The notes below the pieces were generated by a model. It saw nothing but the letters and a program-made list of their open reading frames with translations. It was not told where the DNA came from and ran no database searches. A stretch of DNA of 50,000 nt from Trachelipus rathkii (lineage: Eukaryota; Arthropoda; Malacostraca; Isopoda; Trachelipodidae). How positions within the stretch are numbered: the first letter of the stretch is position 1; every line of letters begins with the position of its first letter. Made by a program: the position numbers and the translations under genes. Shown here piece after piece: positions 1 through 11,640 of the stretch. The DNA lies in the NCBI GenBank assembly GCA_015478945.1, contig JABUQX010103747.1, forward strand, positions 1 to 50,000. The letters run 5' to 3'.

Positions 1-371
1 TAATAGATAAAAAAGTTAATAAAACCTATGTTCGTATGCATGTTTGTTTCAAATTTATACCTATTATCAGACTTGATTTCTACCGTAAACTGAAATTTTT
101 ATAATAGATGTTTTCGGTGGAAATCCCGTGACAAAGCTTTAAGGCTCGCCAGGCCTGGTTTTCCACTTTTACGACGTTCTTTCGCATAACGCATAAGTGG
201 AAATGAAAAAAATAGAAATTGTGTCTAAAATGCTAATGATCTTAGTTAACTATTTTGTTTCCGGATATTTTATAAATTCTAAATGAACACTTACCAAGAA
301 TGGAAAAGGAGTTAAAAATAGTTCATTACTCCACTGGCAAAAGAGTAAGCCAAAATGCTCTTCGCGGAGAG
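1..371. other. AT-rich non-coding sequence
   Basis: This stretch has ordinary sequence complexity and no open frame of note before the GA tract. I see no coding or RNA feature in it. The short reading frame that begins near its end is open only because it runs into the GA microsatellite. Confidence 0.5.
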
Positions 372-546
<175 letters not shown>

Positions 547-626
547 GTTGTCTGTTAAATTTAAGAAATTTAGTGAGAAAGGTCAGTGGAGATAAAAATA
601 TGGTGCAGGAGTTTTGTGTTTGAAAA

Positions 627-658
627 ATAAAAGAATTATTATAAAATAATTCTTTTAT
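627..658. repeat. Perfect 14-bp inverted repeat, 4-nt loop
   Basis: Left arm 627-640 is ATAAAAGAATTATT and right arm 645-658 is its exact reverse complement, around a 4-nt ATAA loop. The arms are AT-rich, so chance is not negligible, but a perfect 14-bp stem stands out from its surroundings. No promoter, terminator or transposon end could be tied to it. Confidence 0.8.
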
Positions 659-1594
659 CGTGATATAAGCGTAAGTTCAAAATGGTAGATTATATAGCTT
701 TCTTCCACAGGAAAAGTATGTTATTTCTGGGTAAGCGAGATCGGGATTGGCAATAGACAGGTACTGTGCTAAGGTATAGTTTGGGTAAGAGTTGTAGGCA
801 GGGTTAGTAAAAAAAACTGTGGTTGGACCAAAAAACCCAGCCCATTGGGTTCTTTGGGGCTTTTTTTTTTGTTTTATAGGACTTTTTTTTTAGGGATTAG
901 GGTGTGTAGGAGTAGCTTATTATTTTTAAAAAATGCGATTGTCATTTTTGTTATTGCATTAATGAATAAAGACGTTAATGAAAACTAAGGTTATGAATAT
1001 AATTATTGAACTCTAATATGGTTTATACTTTTTGGATTATTGAGGCTTATTTATGTATACAATATAATATTTAATAAGAAAAAAATGATATCAAAAATTT
1101 TACAAAATTAAACATTAATTTGGTACTAAGACACATTGCTATTCCCACTGCTTTATCGGATAAAGTACGCGTGGGGCTGTACTCAGGAGTTCTAAAGAGG
1201 TTAAGCTTGTCTGCTGATAAATTTCATAGGTGAAGTAGAGGTTATGCATTTCTTTCACATACTGTTACACTTAACTTATATGGTTTTAAATTAAGTTGAT
1301 TAATTTAAAGCTCTCTATTTGGAGGCAATAATTATTACATGTTTATGCCCTTAAGGTTAAGTCTAGAAACGTCATTTATTTTATAGTAAATGAAGTATAT
1401 TTTCTTATATAATAAGTAATAAAATAATAAATAACATTTAAAATATGAATCATTCATCCGCAATATTCTGAGTTCTCTTAAAATTAGCAACTATAGATAA
1501 CACCTATTTACTCACTATTTATATATAACTTATATAATTATCTTTATGAGTATCAATATGCATAAATCATTATCTTATATTACTAATAATGAAT
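659..1594. other. Non-coding, homopolymer-rich sequence
   Basis: No gene is visible. Around 800-890 there are runs of A and T (a T run of about 10, then another of about 8) beside a CCC/GGG-containing stretch. These positions are typical sites of homopolymer length error. The rest is AT-rich and has no recognisable element. Confidence 0.5.
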
Positions 1595-1734
1595 ACTATT
1601 TTTATATAATATATTAATATATATATTATATTACATATTAATATATTTATATTATATTAAATATTAATATATATATATTTAATATATAATATAATATATA
1701 TATTAATAATATATATATATAGTATATATATATT

Positions 1735-1766
<32 letters not shown>

Positions 1767-1850
1767 ATATATATATATAAATATAGGGTATTAATATATA
1801 TATATATATAATTAATATTATATTATATTATATATATATATATATAGTTA
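1595..1850. repeat. AT-rich (TA)n low-complexity block
   Basis: A long run of imperfect TA dinucleotides with occasional extra A or T, broken near 1785 by a short GGG-containing spacer. Such blocks recur at 2475-2670, 15511-15685, 47340-47560 and 48000-48135. It has no coding potential. Confidence 0.9.
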
Positions 1851-2474
1851 TTATTAGAACATGCATCTGATATATATACAACATAATTTATACCTCTGTA
1901 ATATAGGACGGTTTGTGCTAATAGTTATAGCTGAAATACTCATTTGTGGTATATCTATACACTGAGTGTAATTGTATTGAATCAATGATGAATATTTCAT
2001 AGTCTCTCTAGTTGTAATTATAGGGGGTATACATATATCTCTACTTGATGATCACTTGTAAGGGCTCAAATAAATTGCGTTATCGTTTACTCATTAGTCA
2101 CGTTATTGACTCTTCAATTATATTCGAGTAAGTTCGTTTTTAGGTATTAGTATACAAAAAAAACGATAAACTTCTTCAACCTTATGATCTTATGTTATAA
2201 GGTCAAATTCGATAGCGATAAGAAGGTAGGAGCAAATTTTTCGGTTTCTCCGCACTAATACTGTGCGTGTAGTTGTTTCATATAATTATTTAAATATAAA
2301 TGTTTATTGTGTATATACAATTGGCTATTTTTAATTTTATATTTAGATATAATATTAGTTTAATTCTTTGTTAAATTTTTTTAAATTTATATAATTATCA
2401 ATTTACTATGCTAATAACCCTATAACTTTCATGTTTAGTTTTAGTAACAACTTCGTTTAACTTAAATATATGAA
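1851..2474. other. AT-rich non-coding interval
   Basis: This interval between two TA blocks has moderate complexity, with some GC-containing text around 2190-2270. I see no open reading frame of useful length and no RNA or mobile element signature. Confidence 0.45.
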
Positions 2475-2670
2475 TTTAGTTTTAAAATATATAATATATA
2501 ATTAATTATATATATATAATATATATTAATATAATATTAATATATTATATATATAATATATTAATATAATATATATATATATATAATATATATAATATAT
2601 TAAATATATATATTAATTATATATAATATATAATATATATTATTATAATATATATATATATATTTATGTT
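2475..2670. repeat. AT-rich (TA)n low-complexity block
   Basis: Imperfect TA dinucleotides, with AAT and TTA interruptions, in the same style as the block at 1595-1850. Confidence 0.9.
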
Positions 2671-2854
2671 AAAAAATTAATATATAATAATGAGGGTAAT
2701 CATTTTACTGTAACTCACATAACTTTTCAAATCCATAATTTAAATTATATATACCCAAAAACTGGCGTGGCATTGTGTAATCGAGTACCAGCTATTGAAC
2801 CCTCGAAATATTTACTCACTAACTATATTTGTGGCATATACTTACTAACTACTA

Positions 2855-3185
2855 CATATTAATTATTATTATTTAATTATATTATATATATTATTATTTT
2901 TAATTATTTTATTATATAATTATTTATATAATATTTATTATTATTATAATTATTTAATTTATTAATATTATTATTAATTTAATTTAATTATATATTTATA
3001 TATATATTATTATTATTATATATATTATTATTATTATTATAATAACTAGTTATAAATAAATTAATAAATATAATAAAATAATAAATAATATATAATAATA
3101 ATAATAATAATATTATAAATAATAATAAATATAAAATAATTAAATAATAATAATATATTAATATACAATATAATAATTAAATAAC

Positions 3186-3217
<32 letters not shown>

Positions 3218-3300
3218 TCATATAATAAAGATTATAAATAATTAATACTAATAATTAATACTAATAAATAATAAATAATAATAATAATAAATAATTGATA
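2855..3300. repeat. (ATT)n passing into (AAT)n array
   Basis: The first half (to about 3040) is dominated by ATT and TTA trinucleotides and the second half by AAT and ATA trinucleotides. The array thus switches to its own complement near 3040-3060. It may be a degenerate triplet microsatellite with an internal inversion, or one array blurred by sequence error. Confidence 0.8.
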
Positions 3301-5424
3301 ATTAAAACTGATCTATTATTAACTTTTTGGACTCCATTTTCTTTGCCAGTCATGGTGAAGCAAAAAAAGATGAGAATTTTCCTGTTAAATCAATGTTAAT
3401 AATATATGAGAAACTAACTAATAAAATAAAATCCATATTACAGTTATATTATATTATCAATATTATCTAATAATATTGTGCATTAGGTCAGCCACTTAGT
3501 AACATAATAGGTCATAAAATTTAATGTAGAAGTCACAGATGAAGGAAGTAATTGAGAATAGAAAATTGGTAGGGGCAGGATAATACCGAGCTTGCATACC
3601 TATCCGTTATTTCTCGGGTAACAGTTCCACCATATCTAGACTATATTATAAGACGAGATTTAATATACATATAACGTCACTATATGAGCGTTCCCCGGTT
3701 ATAAGGGGGATCAGCTCACTGCCATTCCCTAAATATTCGTAATAAATGTCAGTAGATAGTGATATAGTAAATATTTGGAGAGCGAGGAATTTCGGAAGTC
3801 TGGTAAAATTTTACTAGAATAATGACTTGGTACAATTGCTCGTGGGGAATTCAACTACATAGTAGTATAACTAATTAGTAGTACATCATACGGTCACTAA
3901 CCAGTTATGCTGGCTATCCGGTGCGGTGTCACTTAAGTATAATAATTATAATTTATGTATTAATAATACATATAATATTTTGTAATAATTTAAATATCTA
4001 TATATATATAGGTGTGGTATAAGGTATTGCAACGAGATAATGGTTGTGCAGGACAATACAAAAAATAGATTTAAGGATTATATATTAGTAAGATATAAAA
4101 TAGTGAGTATAAAAGAACGGTTTTGTGATGTGAGTATGAAAGAATGTACAATATATAAGACTATAAGTATAATAAGAAAAAATAACTAGGATAAATATAT
4201 ACTAACTAGTTATTAATGGATGATAAATAGACAAATGAGACTATAGTATATAGGAAAATATATATGTTCTGGCAAGAAATCAAGCTAGATAAATAGTAAA
4301 AAAGGCGAATAACTATAGATATTGTATCATGTAGGATAAGAATTAAGAGAAGAATTGGACGGATTACATAGTAGGAATGTATATACTAGGAAGTATTATA
4401 TTATATGGAATGGCTAAGTATAATAATTAATAGAACTAAAAGAATTGTATCAACATGCTTTAATAAGTAATTCAATCATACAAAGATATAGAGTAATACC
4501 ATATAGTGATATAGTGAAAAGGTCGATGAGATATGGAGGACTATATAATAAGATATATTTTGATGAATTTATTTATATATATGATCTTTTACTAAGGAAT
4601 TATATATATATATATGGAAAGGAGGAAAACTACTACAACTAAATGGAAGACCGAAGAACAGGTATTATAGACTTGGAACCTAGATACATAGTAGCGAGGT
4701 AAATATGAATGAAAGTACTATATATAAGTATGATAGGCCTAGTAAAGAATGGAAAGACCTACAGGAGTTCAGTAATGGCTATGGCACATAAATTAATCAG
4801 TTGAATAATGCTGTGTCTCATTCTATACACTTTTTTTGAATTGCTTGAGTACCGAATAAAGTAGAAGGAGAAATTAAATAATTAATTAATTTTTGAGGAA
4901 TAAAATAAACCAATGAGAATTTTAGTTAACCATACATTACTTAGACTAAACTATTAAATAAGTCATCATATAACTTAGTTAAGGTAATCATTCTAATATG
5001 AATATGCTATTTTTCATTTCAATGGAAAATTTATAGTTTTTTTTTAATTATTACTCAATATAATAAAACATTATAAACAAAATAAATTTAAAATTTATGA
5101 AATTATTGACATGATTTTAATTATTAACTGCACTTCATTTTTCTTATTTTTAAATTGAGATTAATCAATATTATTAAATATATTACTTTAAATTTGAATA
5201 ATTTTTATATTTTTTTTGATGGAATATATGCTTTTTTTTATGTATATTACACATATTATCTCCTATAGGACTTATAATCTAGTGATTATTCATGCTATAA
5301 TTTAATCAAATAACATATAATAATTATATTTTTAACATTTTCATTTATATATTTTCTAATAATTTTAATAAGAATCGAATATAAATCGTAAGTTAATTAT
5401 CATTAAATAAATAAAGTTATAAAA
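3301..5424. other. AT-rich non-coding region
   Basis: No gene is recognised. The longest open frame (4445-4642, 65 codons, rich in Tyr and Ile) follows the ATA/TAT bias of the DNA and resembles nothing known to me. Sequence around 3580-3920 has normal complexity with some GC. The rest is low-complexity A/T with scattered G. Confidence 0.5.
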
Positions 5425-5675
5425 TATAATAATAATAATAATAAATTATAAATAATAATAATAATAATAATAGTAATTAAGAGTACACTAAGGTAGAGTG
5501 AACTAAAGTAATAGAGATAAAAAGAAAGTGTAAGCTACACAATAAATAATGATTATAAAATTATATTTCGGACACTGCAGATATAAATCTAATTAATAAA
5601 ATAAAAAAATAATAATAATAATAATAATATAATAATAATATATAATAATAATAATAAAATAATAATAATAAAAAG
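5425..5675. repeat. (AAT)n microsatellite arrays
   Basis: Two clusters of AAT/ATA triplets (about 5428-5473 and 5603-5672) flank about 130 bp of less repetitive sequence. A complementary (ATT)n array lies at about 27430-27720. This is roughly the mirror position if the inverted duplication centred near 16 kb extended that far, but triplet arrays are too common here to prove it. Confidence 0.85.
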
Positions 5676-8284
5676 AGTAAGTAAGTAAAAACGCGACTAC
5701 CCTAACCATTGCGGTTGCTGGGATATTGCCTATTTATAGTTAAACTATTACATTATTGACAGCAAATACTACTGTTAATACAACTGCTACTACTAATAAC
5801 CATTATTACTTTCATAATAATACGATAAAAACAACTACTACTACTTCTAACTACTACGGGCAGACTGCCCCTATTACTTTACTAATACTGATAAAACGAG
5901 CTATAACTAGTACTACGACTCTCAACTACATAAGTATATTCACTTCCAACTACTACTTACCCGGCAACTACAATTTACAGCAGATGACTAGACTACTATC
6001 GACGAGCTAGCTTTTAAAACGTGAGGCTTAGCATTAATTCGAGAGTCCAGTGAAATACAATATAAGATATGGAGAAGAGATATTAAAAATCAATAATAAT
6101 AATAATAATAATGAAACTAAATTAAGAGATTGGTTATAGAATAAGATGGATGACCAACACATCGATAATCAATATTTTACTTGATTTACAGATATATGGA
6201 TAAATCGATATACGAGAAAATACTCGATTGCGCAGATACGATCAATGCACCCCGTATGTATGCGTATAAATAATATAGAGGCGTGTAGGAGAAAGATGTA
6301 GGATAGATATAATAATACATGAAATAATCAGAAGTGTATAAAAGATTATATACTCAAATATAATAACACTTATAGAGCTCTAACACGATAATCCATGAGC
6401 TGCTATAGTGACAATAATTAATATAGATATATGAGATAAAATGCAAACTAATAAATACCCTAATAATACGCACAGAACTCACAGAGTCAAAAGAATAAAT
6501 AAAAGATAGGATAAAATGTGAAATTTATGAGATAGTAAGTCACGAAGAATAAGTTAATAATGTATATAGATGGGATTTTTTCTCTTTATATGACCTATGA
6601 TATTCTATAGAGGTCAATAAAATTGTCCTAATAGGCGAATTCGAGCTCTCTGGTAGGATGGAAAACTCTATATGTCTCTTTTCTCATTTTATTATTATTG
6701 ATTATTGTTCTCAGATATAGCTTCACATATCATCGGCCGCATGGATGAGGACCCTCTTTTGATAAATACTGCTGAGTACTAGAACGTTACAGTATAAACG
6801 TAGGTATATAAAAGGATATCCTGCTCTCAGTATTGAATCTATGTATCTATCTTTTTATAACTCCTCTATATTATTCATACTCGCGCATGCAATTCTTCGC
6901 ACACACACACTGAGCTGCACACTCGCACAAACACACAGTTGGATTGTTCGTAAAGTAGGTATAGTGTGTGGAGGGAAGTGGAGAGAGGTGTGTGGAGTCT
7001 TATTGTTCTCCTCAGGGCAAGCGTGTTTATACTTTCCCAGATCTTTAGGAAATTATTGAATGGATAGTAAAATCCGAGATTTAGTATTGAGAAAGGGATA
7101 AGTTATTAAAAGTTAGTTATAAAGGTTGATTAGATTATATGAGATAGGGAAGAATATATAGATAGAAAAGGGTGGTGAAGAATATATTTAAAGAGAACTA
7201 TAGAAATTTCCAAGGGTGTTCAGATATAGAACCACTTCCAGGCCTCGGAAATTCCACCATACACAGTAAATAAAATGTTAGTACGTATATTGGATTGATT
7301 ATCGGATATTAAGAGTCAATATACGAGTAATTATGGTCATATTTCTAAGATTAAAAAAAGCGCCATAGTCTAAATAATACGGATTTTGATGTTTGATAGG
7401 AATGAACTTATGAGACTTACGATAGATCACGTTACAAGGTTATATATGAACGCATTGGTATTTATTTGGTATGATATAAGAATGATAGTTAGCAGGAGTG
7501 TGAGAAACAGATTCTATGGTTATTATAATTAATATTAAAATAGTAAAATGTAGTATAAATTATTATTAGATGCGAGTAAGATAGAACGAGGAGAGTACAT
7601 ACAACGTATATATGAATTAAACAAGAAGTTCGACTATACCCGTCAATAACTAACACGTCTCGAGTCTTGAATGCTGATATATAGAAAGAAAGCTAAGACA
7701 TACCTGTCTCATATCTCTAATAGAGAGAAAGGTGTGAAAAATCACATCCAGAGTAAAAGTGGTAGACATATGGAAGTAGATATGATATGAGACTCAGAGT
7801 AACAGAGTAGACATCATAAATAAATAATAAAATAATAATAATTAATAATAATCAGAATCAAATAATAAAAATATAATATGCACTCTAATTTGAATAATAC
7901 CAGCTCACTTTTCATATTAATGATGATAATTTATTTCTTATATTGATTATTATTATCGTGGTAAACATTTTGAAAATAATTCTGAATTTATGTATTATAA
8001 AAAGTATAATTGACTCAGATAGACACTCTCATCTTAGAAGTGCTCATCTCACTCCGATAAGACTGTATATTGGATCTATTTCACTGTGATATAAATGTAA
8101 GGTTGAATGTATAGTTTATACTCAGATATCTAAATTAGAAGTAAGAGTTTAATGTATGGAGTTTATCAAAGATATCTAGTATTTATGAATTATTTACTCA
8201 TATTATTAATGTGTATGAGTCTATAATGAGTAGATTATTGATATTTATAGTAAGGATCATAGGCGCCTAATTATTTATTTTATT
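5676..8284. other. Non-coding region with degenerate ACT-type and AAT-type triplets
   Basis: From about 5756 to 6010 the DNA is rich in ACT, ACA and AAC triplets. It gives an 84-codon open frame of Thr, Asn and Tyr that I regard as repeat-derived. Short AAT runs recur near 6085-6112 and 7810-7870. A 72-codon frame at 6841-7059 starts in ordinary AT sequence, passes a CA-repeat patch near 6900 and resembles no protein I know. I found no real gene. Confidence 0.5.
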
Positions 8285-8780
8285 TTGAGAAATTATGGTT
8301 GGACATATCGTGCCCCCCTGTTTGGTAACACGTATGAAAAGTCTATAAAGCGCGAAAAGATAAAGGTACTGTAGATACACGCTCGGGAGAAGGTCGGACG
8401 GGGACAGCACGGAAAGTCACTACTCTTACGCGCACTCACAAGATCTATTGCGGAGACGAGTATCATGTTCATCGCTGAGATCTCGGTGGGGTACCTCACT
8501 TCCTAACGTTCATAGATTGGTCACGCGACGCCGGGCAGGCACCTCTGACTCCATACTGTAACCCGAGGCAAAGGCACCATATTAGGCCCCGGACTAGGAG
8601 CGCACTTATCGGCACGGTAGTCATAGTGCATGTGATATGGAGCAAGTGCTCAATGGATCATACACTTCCGCTATGAGTTTTCAATAGTAGAGCCTCTACG
8701 CTTTCTGTGTCGGCGGAGTCCCTCCCCAAGAGTGAAGCTGTCTTGTAGCTGTACCTCGCGCTGGTGAGTATACTGCTAAC
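8285..8780. other. GC-richer island of unknown content
   Basis: About 500 bp with clearly higher G+C and higher complexity than either side. Both strands have short open stretches: a 68-codon frame on the minus strand at 8293-8499, and forward stretches of similar length broken by stops. I recognise no domain. It lies about 500 bp upstream of the first readable reverse transcriptase motif, so it could be the upstream part of the same retroelement (endonuclease region), but I see no endonuclease motif to support that. Confidence 0.4.
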
Positions 8781-9269
8781 TCAATACCAACTTATATTAG
8801 GAGCCTAACACTGGTCTAATATTAATTAGAAATATTACAACAAGGATAGAAGGTTAATTGAGTAGTGACATTAGGATGACATGAATACAATCATTAAATT
8901 GTATTATAGATATGGATAGATAGAGGAGAACATAACCGTAGCTCAAGATTAAGAGGATGGAAAATGACTTAGTGATATATATGTATATAATATTAATACC
9001 AATTAACTAAAAAGGAGATAGAAGAGAATGTCAGAATTACAGAAGGAATAATGTTGCTAGAGTTGAGACTCAGCTATATATAATATTATAAAGATGAGGA
9101 TATTATTATAAGATGAAAAGACTCCAGAGGTATGGAATATAAGTGAAGTAATTTAAGGTAATTGAAGTGGAAAAAAAACGGATATAACAGTCGATACGAA
9201 AATATGAAAGTGTAATTGACTTGATATTCTTTTTAAAATTGGATAGTGGACGTGACTTTTCGACATTAA
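8781..9269. other. A/G-rich non-coding sequence upstream of the reverse transcriptase remnant
   Basis: This stretch is A/G-rich, frame-broken and of low complexity. By position it should hold the N-terminal part of the reverse transcriptase domain if the element was once complete. I cannot read a conserved motif here. Confidence 0.35.
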
Positions 9270-10310
9270 GGTAGCATATATCGCATTTATAGATCTGGAG
9301 AAAGCTTTTGAATAGAATAATTAAAAGAGAGAGATTGTGATAATGATGGAAGACGCCTGCATATGGAATAAATAAGAAGCTGATAAGATAATAGGAATAA
9401 ATGATAAAAGACAGTAAAAATGAAGGAGAAAAAGATGGAATGAGAGAGAATGGGAGAGAAACGAAGACTGAAGTAAGGCAGGGCAGTGTGCTGTCCCCTT
9501 TACTTTTGCGTTATATCTTGGACAATTGCTTGAAGAGGATATTTGTAAGAGAGGATAGGGAAAACACCTTTGTATTGGTGACAAAGGAACAACATGAACT
9601 ACAAGCTGCTGTGAATTCTTGAAAATATGATGGAGTGGGGAATGAAAATAAACCGGGAGAAGACGGAGATAATGACAATATCGAGACAGGGAGAACACGC
9701 GGAGATATGGATGGAAGGTACACAGTTAAAACAGACCAGCAGGTTCAAATATCTAGGAGTGATATTCGATGAGAAAGGATGGATAGATTCAGAACTGAGG
9801 GTAAAGAAATAACCAAAATATTCAAAGAATGTGGGAATGTTGTACCCATTGATGACGCAGAGAGGAGTGCCAGTAGAGGTAAAAGTTACTATATACACAA
9901 CCATCCTACGACCAATATTACTATACGGGTGGGAATGTTGGGTACTTAACACGATGCAGAAGAGTAAAATAGAAGCTGCGGAAATGCGAGTATTAAGATT
10001 AATAAGAGGAGTTACGCTGAGGGACTGAGTTAGAAGTGAAACAATAAGAGAAGAGCTAGGAGTCCGCCCAATAATGGAATGTATTGAAAGAAACCAGCTG
10101 AGATGGTTCGGTCATGTGCAGAGAATGGAGGACTCTAGATACCCCAGAAGATTACTTAATTGGAGACCTATCGGAACGAGACCAGTGGGAAGACCAAGAA
10201 TAAGATGGAAGGATGCTATGGAAGAAGCAATTACGTCGAGGGGAGAAACGATGGAGAATGTGGAAAGGACGGCTCTATTTGAAGACCTGGATGTCTGGAA
10301 AGATTTCTGA
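9270..10310 (+). pseudogene. Non-LTR retrotransposon reverse transcriptase remnant (RTE-like), 3' half
   Basis: In a live element this protein copies the element's RNA into DNA at a nicked target site. Three frames carry successive family motifs. At 9274-9312 the text AYIAFIDLEKAF matches the reverse transcriptase block with the first catalytic Asp, and a stop follows. At 9473-9502 VRQGSVLSPL matches the next conserved block. From 9627 to 10310 a third frame carries WGMKINREKTEI, KYLGVIFDE, then the C-terminal region with LRWFGHVQRM and RPVGRPRIRWKD, ending at a natural-looking stop at 10308-10310. That last frame has stops at 9810-9812 and 10026-10028. The catalytic YADD box, expected near 9550-9580, is not readable. 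The endonuclease and N-terminal reverse transcriptase parts are missing or too decayed to see. Assignment to the RTE group rests on the C-terminal GRPRxRW region and is an inference. The copy could not make a working enzyme as written. Confidence 0.88.
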
Positions 10311-10410
10311 AGGAGCAACACTTGACAGGATCTACCTAACAAGATGGATGGTCAGAAAAAAAGATGAGAATACAATATTTGTATCTTTATATATGTTATC
10401 GAATCCATAG

Positions 10411-10540
10411 ATCTCGAATATGATGGTTTCAAGTTCGTGAGGGGTGTCGGGAACCCCCCAGAGGGTTACATAAGCGGTTACATAAGGGCACAGCCCTTAC
10501 CGCTTACACCCCCTTTCGGGGTACCCCGAAATGGGTCTTC
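10411..10540 (+). promoter_or_regulatory. Structured 3' flank: stem-loops and 18-bp palindrome
   Basis: Downstream of the reverse transcriptase stop, GTTACATAAGCGGTTACATA contains a 12-bp-spaced direct repeat of GGTTACATAA. The segment AAGCGGT...AAGGGC pairs with GCCCTTACCGCTT, leaving a 5-nt bulge. A perfect 18-bp palindrome, TTTCGGGGTACCCCGAAA, follows at 10514-10531. A GGGGTGTCGGGAACCCCCC segment can also fold. Position after the coding stop suggests a structured 3' untranslated region of the element, possibly used in recognition by its own reverse transcriptase. That role is inferred from what is known of non-LTR elements in general. Confidence 0.6.
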
Positions 10541-10605
10541 ACGCATTTCTCAGGGATGATCTCCCTGTAGTGAGGCTCATCGCTGAAAATTGTTCAGTTA
10601 TATGT

Positions 10606-11640
10606 ATTAAAGATTGAGATTATGTTGATGAGTGATCGCATTCGTGAAAGTTTTTGTATAAACATGAAAATATCCCTAATTATAAGTCTATCGTGTAAGC
10701 TTAACGAACCAAAGGTATTGCTTAATGTTTCGAAAGGTTGGATAGGTTAAGTTTTATGGTCAATGTTAGTTACTTAACGTTGAACCGTGGATAAGTAAAG
10801 AACTTTGTATAATGAAACCTGTTTTTTTTACCAAGTAACTCCACCATGTTTCTTAGTTCCAATTAAGCATTTTTTAAATTAGTTTAAAATCCGGGGCCAA
10901 AGTATGGGAATGAAGCCCACGAAAAAACATTATAAAAAAAAAAGACCCAATAAAGATGGAACAGTTTTGCCATTCGCAGCCAGTCAATTTCAAATAGTTC
11001 AAAAATTTCTAGCATGCATCTTGGGTTTAGGTTTGGTGGCTTATGGGCTAAAGAGAATTTTAGTTAGATAATAAAACTGCTTTTAGCTACCTGATGATTG
11101 TGATTGAAAAGAGAAAATGGGAATAGGTTGAGTTTTTTAGGCTGGTTTGTAACGAGGGTATGCATTGAAGAAAACTTATGCATCAGCTCCAAATTGTTTA
11201 ATTGTTAATTATTCCGTAGTTCCCAAATGGTTAGTTAATCTTATTGTAAAATGTTTTTCATCATTTGCATGTGTTAGATATGTTAAGCTAAAGCTATGTT
11301 TCATTTCTGTTACGTTTTGTTAAATATTACTAAAATGTACATTTTTGAAACTAACGCTAGTGTTATACACAATCATACCTGTTTCTTAGATCATATTCTG
11401 GGTAGTTAAAACTGAACAGATGATATGTTAGAAAACGTGGGCATATGTTAGGTTTTTTGCTGGAGCAAATGACTTAGGTTTGCCATACCAGAATTTTGCT
11501 AATGTTTACGTTTTATTCATTCAAGTTTCAAAATGATGTTATATTCGATATGAGTGGCACTTTGAATGAAGGTAGCGACAATTCAATTCATAGTTCAAGA
11601 ATGTCGGTATCTTTGATAGATTTAGTAAATAAACTATCCT
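10606..11640. other. Single-copy T/G-rich sequence, left arm of the inverted duplication
   Basis: No open reading frame and no internal repeat are evident. The segment matters because it gives clean anchors to the right arm. For example, the text around 11423-11480 (GATATGTTAGAAAACGTGGG and onward) and 11570-11620 is found again in reverse complement at 21100-21170 and 20985-21035. Confidence 0.6.

Larger units (their letters stand above)
9270..10605 (+). mobile_element. 5'-truncated RTE-like retrotransposon with structured 3' flank
   Basis: The visible element runs from the reverse transcriptase core through the C-terminal stop into about 295 bp of 3' flank with strong secondary structure. 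The left limit is where motifs become unreadable. The right limit is uncertain, because both copies of the inverted duplication continue matching beyond 10605, so no element end or target-site duplication can be defined from their comparison. 5' truncation is usual for non-LTR elements. A second, inverted copy of the same 3' part lies at about 21895-22262. Confidence 0.7.

Noticed and set aside
2855..3300. Regularly spaced repeats as a CRISPR array
   Set aside because: Triplet microsatellite without unique spacers. The sequence context is eukaryotic.
5756..6010. 84-codon Thr/Asn/Tyr-rich frame
   Set aside because: Follows from ACT/AAC/TAC triplet bias. No recognisable domain.
9321..9952. Minus-strand frames up to 125 codons
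   Set aside because: They are antisense to the reverse transcriptase motifs, which read on the plus strand.
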